Shown here: positions 53,113 to 56,577 of the stretch, piece after piece
Numbering within the stretch: the stretch's first letter is position 1
Layout: each line of letters opens with the position of its first letter
Source of the DNA: an uncultured Verrucomicrobiota bacterium
GTDB lineage: Bacteria > Verrucomicrobiota > Verrucomicrobiia > Limisphaerales > CAIYYI01
NCBI GenBank assembly: GCA_903930345.1
Contig: CAIYYI010000263.1
Span: 1-56,577 of the forward strand
Direction of reading: 5' to 3'
DNA length: 56,577 nucleotides
Position numbers and translations under genes: made by a program
The notes under the pieces: generated by a model
Database searches by the model: none
What the model was told of the DNA's origin: nothing
The model's input: only the letters and a program-made list of their open reading frames with translations

Positions 53113-53712
53113 TCAGTGGTGAAGTCTGACGGCGATTTGTGCGGTGTGCGCGCCTTGGAAGCGGGCTTGGTCAAGCTCCTTGGTGCTGGGCTGGCGTGAG
53201 CCGTCCGCACCAGCGATGGTGGCCGCGCCCCAAGGCGAACCCCCTTTAACTTCGCTGATGTCGGCAAGTTCAGGACAGGCATAGGGTAGGCCGACGTAAA
53301 TCATGCCGTGATGCATGAGCGTGGTGACGAAGCTGATGATGGTGCTCTCGTTGCCGCCACCTGTGCCGGTGCTGATAAAGACACTACCCACTTTTCCGAC
53401 CAAGCCTCCCTTGACCCAAAGCCGGCCTGTTTGGTCGAGGAAGTTGCGCATCTGCGCCGCCATGTTGCCGAAGCGGGTGGGCGTGCCGAAGAGAATCGCG
53501 TCGTAGTTGCCGAGTTCCTTCGGGTCGGCAACCGGTGCAATCTGGTCGAGTTTCGCTCCGTGTTGTTTGGCCACATCCGGCGGCATGGTTTCGGGCATGC
53601 GCTTGACGGTGACTTCGACGCCTGCCACGGAACGTGCGCCTTCCGCGATGGCGCTGGCCAGCGTTTCGACGTGGCCAAACGTGGAGTAATAGAGAACAAG
53701 AATTTTGGTCAT
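53113..53712 (-). CDS. wrbA: NAD(P)H:quinone oxidoreductase, WrbA type
   Basis: This 199-residue flavodoxin-fold protein has the FMN phosphate loop [14 protein letters not shown] at the N-terminus. The family signatures follow: [20 protein letters not shown] near 95-114, [12 protein letters not shown], and [20 protein letters not shown]. It is of standard WrbA length. The enzyme reduces quinones by two electrons with NADH or NADPH, avoiding semiquinone radicals. In this operon it supports the idea of quinone or electrophile defence under LysR control. Confidence 0.94.
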   Translation of the reverse strand: MTKILVLYYSTFGHVETLASAIAEGARSVAGVEVTVKRMPETMPPDVAKQHGAKLDQIAPVADPKELGNYDAILFGTPTRFGNMAAQMRNFLDQTGRLWVKGGLVGKVGSVFISTGTGGGNESTIISFVTTLMHHGMIYVGLPYACPELADISEVKGGSPWGAATIAGADGSRQPSTKELDQARFQGAHTAQIAVRLHH

Positions 53713-53751
53713 GGTGTGTTTTGCATTGTTGGTCGTTGTCGCATTGGCGGT

Positions 53752-54468
53752 TCAGTTGAGATCAAAAAGGATGGCTTCGGTCGGACGAGTGGCGGTGAGG
53801 GTCAGTTTGCCTGCTTGCTCGGTGCTCGCGCCATCGCCCGTCCGCATCTCGACGCCGTTAAGCGCCAATGCACCTTCGGCAATTTGCAGCCATGCACCTC
53901 GACCCGCCTTCAGATCATGCGTGATGGTTTGGCCAGCCTTCAGCCGGATGCGATAGATGTCCGCGTCCTGATGAATCGTCGCCGAACCGTCACGACCGTC
54001 GGTTGAGATGACGAGCACCTTGGGCGCGTCGGCGTGCTCGGGTTTCGGAAACCACTCGGTGTAACTGGGCGTAAGCCCGCGGGCGCGGGGTTGAATCCAG
54101 ATTTGCAGAAAATGGAGTGGCTCCCTCGGTGATGGATTGAACTCGCTGTGCGTGACGCCCTGACCCGCGCTCATGAGTTGAATCTGGCCTGGCTTGAGCA
54201 CGCGGCCATTGCCGAGGCTGTCCTTATGTTCCAGTGCGCCTTCCAGCACATAGCTGAAAATCTCCATGTCCCGATGCGGGTGCGTGCCGAAGCCCTGACC
54301 GGGCGCGACACGGTCATCATTGATGACGCGCAGCGAGCGGAAGCCCATGTGCGCCGGGTCGTAATAATCGGCGAACGAAAAGGTGTGGTTCGACTTCAGC
54401 CAGCCATGATCGGCGTGACCGCGTTCGTCTGCTCGTCGGATGGTCAACTCAGTCGCTTTCGTTTTCAT
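53752..54468 (-). CDS. Pirin family protein (probable quercetinase-like cupin)
   Basis: The protein has 238 residues from the ATG at 54468; two earlier in-frame starts (54495, 54552) would place the N-terminus inside the regulatory gap and are less likely. It has the bicupin pirin fold with metal ligands H63 and H65 in GTHPHRDMEIFSYVLEG, and H107 and E109 in SAGQGVTHSEFN. Bacterial pirins such as YhhW have quercetin 2,3-dioxygenase activity; others are redox sensors. It is the first gene of the operon and reads away from the LysR gene. A LysR-type dyad lies at 54495-54511, just upstream of the chosen start. Confidence 0.92.
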   Translation of the reverse strand: MKTKATELTIRRADERGHADHGWLKSNHTFSFADYYDPAHMGFRSLRVINDDRVAPGQGFGTHPHRDMEIFSYVLEGALEHKDSLGNGRVLKPGQIQLMSAGQGVTHSEFNPSPREPLHFLQIWIQPRARGLTPSYTEWFPKPEHADAPKVLVISTDGRDGSATIHQDADIYRIRLKAGQTITHDLKAGRGAWLQIAEGALALNGVEMRTGDGASTEQAGKLTLTATRPTEAILFDLN

Positions 54469-54494
54469 GGGAACAGAGTGCCTGGTCTCTTTCA

Positions 54495-54511
54495 TTTGGG
54501 ATAATGCCAAA
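54495..54511. promoter_or_regulatory. LysR-type operator with overlapping -10-like box
   Basis: TTTGGGATAATGCCAAA is an interrupted dyad (TTTGG-N7-CCAAA) containing the T-N11-A pattern typical of LysR-family sites (TGG...CCA). It lies in the 82-base gap between pirin and LysR genes. The inner GATAAT resembles a -10 element directed at the LysR gene, so binding would repress the regulator while affecting the divergent operon. Confidence 0.6.
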
Positions 54512-54550
54512 TTCTTTGCCTGAGCCTGCTTTTTCGGTATGCTGGCACAC

Positions 54551-55441
54551 ATGGAACTCCGACAACTACGTTACTTCGTGGCCGTGGCCGAGACCGGCAA
54601 CATCAGCACCGCCGCGAAGAAAATCTTTCTGACGCAGCCCGCGTTGAGCCGGCAGATCAAGGCTTTGGAAAATGAGATCGGCCAGTGTCTGTTGGAGCGC
54701 CGCGCTCATTCCGTCCATCTCACGCCTGTTGGCGAAGGTCTGCTGCGGGAAGCCCGCGAACTCCTTCAACACGCCGATCAAGTGCTGGAGCGAGTCCGCG
54801 GCGCGGGTCGAGGCGTGCGCTTGCGGGTCGGATACGCCCCCTCGCTGGCCAGCGGAATTCTGTCCGTGGCGGTGGAGAACTTCACCCAGGCGCACCCCGA
54901 TGCGAAGGTGGAGTTGTTCGATCTCTCCACCGGCGAGATGTTGGCTGAACTCGAAAGCAACAAGCTCGATATCATCCTCACCGTCGCGAGCGATACCAAG
55001 ACACGCGGCTTGACATGGACACCCCTTGTGCGCACGACTTGGAAGCTGGCCGTAAAGCGAAAGCATCCATTCGCGAACCGGCAGCGCATCACGCCCGATC
55101 AAATGGCGCGCGAATCTCTGCTCGCCTTTTGCCAGCGCGATTATCCGGAGTATTGGAAGATCGTCACCGGCTGGCTGAACGAACTCCGGCACCGCCCAAA
55201 AATCGCCGGTGAATACGACGGTGCAGAGAGCCTCATGACTGCCGTGGAATCCGGCCTGGGCGTAGCCGTCGTTACAGCTCGCACCGCGCTACTCTTCCGC
55301 AACCGCGCCCAGTTCAAGGTCCTATCGCCCGGACCGAAGCCACTATGCATCGCCGCTGGCTATCGCACGGACCGGGGAGTCCACAAACCTCTTGCCGTGT
55401 TCGTCGAAGACCTGCGCATCGCCGCTCAGGCTTTCGCGTAA
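54551..55441 (+). CDS. LysR-family transcriptional regulator
   Basis: The protein has 296 residues from the ATG that begins MELRQLRYFVAVAE; an ATG four codons upstream is possible. The winged helix-turn-helix covers residues 1-60 (ISTAAKKIFLTQPALSRQIK, LTPVGEGLLREA). The effector-binding domain follows (LRVGYAPSLASGILSVAV, LLAFCQRDYPEYW, AVESGLGVAVVTART). The set of features resembles CynR/BenM-like regulators of aromatic or quinone-responsive operons. It is divergent from the pirin-wrbA operon, the common arrangement for LysR control. The right 64-bp repeat starts four bases after its stop codon. Confidence 0.93.
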   Translation: MELRQLRYFVAVAETGNISTAAKKIFLTQPALSRQIKALENEIGQCLLERRAHSVHLTPVGEGLLREARELLQHADQVLERVRGAGRGVRLRVGYAPSLASGILSVAVENFTQAHPDAKVELFDLSTGEMLAELESNKLDIILTVASDTKTRGLTWTPLVRTTWKLAVKRKHPFANRQRITPDQMARESLLAFCQRDYPEYWKIVTGWLNELRHRPKIAGEYDGAESLMTAVESGLGVAVVTARTALLFRNRAQFKVLSPGPKPLCIAAGYRTDRGVHKPLAVFVEDLRIAAQAFA

Positions 55442-55444
55442 ACT

Positions 55445-55508
55445 ACTGATAAGAATTTGGTTTCGTTGGTTTTGCTCTCAAATGTGCGAAATTGCCGCCG
55501 AGCGGTTA
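55445..55508. repeat. 64-bp direct repeat, right copy
   Basis: Identical to 48485-48548. It lies just after the LysR stop codon and 220 bases before the 3' end of the IS91-like transposase gene, roughly where the origin end of such an element would be expected. The rest of the gap (55509-55728) has no recognisable gene. Confidence 0.9.
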
Positions 55509-55728
55509 GGGAGCATTGCTTTTTGGCCTATTTTCCTCGTGGCGACCCAGTTCCTCCACCTGACCGAACGTCAAGCCACGAATTCAAACCCAGTTTTCCC
55601 CCGTTTCAGACGGCGAACCAGTCGTATTTGGAAGATTCGCGGACAAACCGGGTGCGCGTAGGGCGTACTATTGCATAACCGGCTCATGGAAAATCGGTTG
55701 CATATTGAATCTTAGGGTCTCTTCCGCT

Positions 55729-56577
55729 TCAGTCCGTGAGGACGTTCTCGTAGTCGGGCATCGGATCCATATCGTCAAACGGTTCACGGATCCAAGGTCC
55801 AGGCAGCGGGCGCGCTGCCGCCATTGGCGGTGCCGGGCCAGACCATAGCCCCAAGTGCCTGAGGATTCTCACAATCACTTCCGGTTGGTCAATCACGGCG
55901 ATCATCCGCATGGTGTTTTGACACACCGGGCAACGCAAAGGATCGGCGTGCCAAACTTTCAGGATCAAATCGCGCCACCTCTTGGAGGGCAGGCGCTTTG
56001 CCGGAGGCGGGGGAATCTGGATGATCTGGCGGGTGGGACAGGCTGCCACAGGTTGGTTGTCGGTGGCATTTTGATTTTGGTGCCCCCGCACGCCCCGCAT
56101 TTTATTGCTGTACCAGCCATAATACCGGACCATTTGGTTGCCTTTGTCGGGGATATGGTTGGTGATGGCCGCCAGGAAGTCAGGGGCGGTAAACACCTCA
56201 AAATTGCGGCTGATCTTGGGATTCATCTTCGAGCGATAGATAATCATGTCCGCTGGGGCTTCCATGGTCATCTTTTCCACCGAGAAGGGGTTGCGCAAGA
56301 GGTATTGGGCCAGGCGCTCCAAATCCGCCAGGTTTTCTGGCACCACCTGTTCCCCGGCGTGAATATTGAACCCGGTGTGTTTCCAGCTTCGCAGGGTATT
56401 GGCCCGTTCCGGGGGCAGCAGTTTCAGCCCCGCCAACCATTCCAGCACGCGGGCTTGGAACAGTTTCTCCAGTGGTTGGAGCGGGATCGGCGGCAGCACA
56501 TGAAACTCGCCATTGCGTAAAAACAGCCCGTCGGCCACCAGGGCATGGAGGTGCGGGTGAAAATCCAGGTATTCCCC
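55729..56577 (-). CDS. IS91-like HUH transposase, 5' end outside window
   Basis: The frame is open to the right edge, giving the C-terminal 282 residues of a larger protein. The first visible residues, GEYLDFHPHLHALVADGLF, contain the HUH metal motif (HLH) of rolling-circle Y2 transposases. RYYGWYSNKMRG (about residues 150-161 of the visible part) carries the catalytic-tyrosine region. The C-terminal zinc-knuckle segment DPLRCPVCQNTMRMIAVI is typical of the IS91 family (PF04986). No frame damage is seen in the visible part, so the element may be active, but the N-terminal zinc-binding domain cannot be checked. Confidence 0.9.
   Translation of the reverse strand, partial: GEYLDFHPHLHALVADGLFLRNGEFHVLPPIPLQPLEKLFQARVLEWLAGLKLLPPERANTLRSWKHTGFNIHAGEQVVPENLADLERLAQYLLRNPFSVEKMTMEAPADMIIYRSKMNPKISRNFEVFTAPDFLAAITNHIPDKGNQMVRYYGWYSNKMRGVRGHQNQNATDNQPVAACPTRQIIQIPPPPAKRLPSKRWRDLILKVWHADPLRCPVCQNTMRMIAVIDQPEVIVRILRHLGLWSGPAPPMAAARPLPGPWIREPFDDMDPMPDYENVLTD

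Larger units (their letters stand above)
48485..55508. mobile_element. Candidate mobile island bounded by 64-bp direct repeats
   Basis: The block holds a LysR gene and a seven-gene operon divergent from it, all metabolically distinct from the polysaccharide genes on the left. It is bracketed by identical 64-base direct repeats. An IS91-like transposase gene lies 220 bases beyond the right repeat, with its 3' end facing the block. IS91/ISCR-type elements can pick up neighbouring DNA by one-ended rolling-circle transposition, which would leave repeated origin ends. The element assignment is an inference. Confidence 0.45.

Noticed and set aside
1..56577. tRNA, rRNA or riboswitch genes
   Set aside because: No cloverleaf, conserved rRNA segment or known riboswitch core was recognised by eye in the intergenic regions; a covariance-model scan would be decisive.

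Overview
The window looks like a chromosomal segment of a Verrucomicrobiota bacterium, plausibly from the Limisphaerales/Pedosphaera side of the phylum. This is an inference from gene families: a planctomycete/verrucomicrobial-type ECF sigma factor overlapping a FecR-LamG protein, two-component propeller sensors, a beta-strand-repeat surface protein with a typical verrucomicrobial C-terminus, a CotH/lamin-tail giant protein, and many secreted glycoside hydrolases. No rRNA, tRNA or CRISPR was seen.

Region 1 (1-5309, minus strand) is signalling. It holds the N-terminal part of a propeller sensor that runs off the left edge, then a pair of histidine kinases six bases apart, one with a receiver domain and one with a receiver-associated tail but no receiver.

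Region 2 (5522-23870, minus strand) is one tightly packed gene train of about 18 kb: ECF sigma factor, FecR-LamG membrane regulator, GH43-like enzyme, a 1635-residue protein with two GH127/GH146-type catalytic domains, GH51, an interrupted lectin-like gene, GH127, a hydrolase remnant, a beta-helix protein and another GH51. Several junctions are ATGA overlaps. The predicted activities release alpha- and beta-linked L-arabinofuranose, so the likely substrate is an arabinose-rich plant polymer such as arabinan, arabinoxylan or extensin-type glycoprotein. No transporter is present. Two in-frame TAG codons interrupt small genes in the train.

Region 3 (24100-26522) holds a LolA/DUF4412-like secreted protein, a small AT-richer lipoprotein and a frameshifted fossil of a GH29 fucosidase.

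Region 4 (26523-48485, plus strand) is a second locus. A propeller histidine kinase and a LuxR-type response regulator are followed by five very large secreted proteins: beta-strand-repeat protein, CotH/lamin-tail protein, LamG/BNR-4 protein, esterase and sulfatase. Two nearly identical 20-bp palindromes in opposite orientation flank the response regulator gene and are candidate operators.

Region 5 (48485-55508) is a 7-kb block bounded by 64-bp identical direct repeats. It contains a LysR regulator divergent from a seven-gene operon: pirin, WrbA, isochorismatase-like hydrolase, ABM-membrane protein, amidohydrolase, EthD-like protein and metallo-beta-lactamase-fold protein. These suggest handling of quinones, aromatics or electrophiles. 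Next to it (55729 to the right edge) lies a truncated-by-window IS91-like HUH transposase, so the block may be cargo moved by a rolling-circle element.
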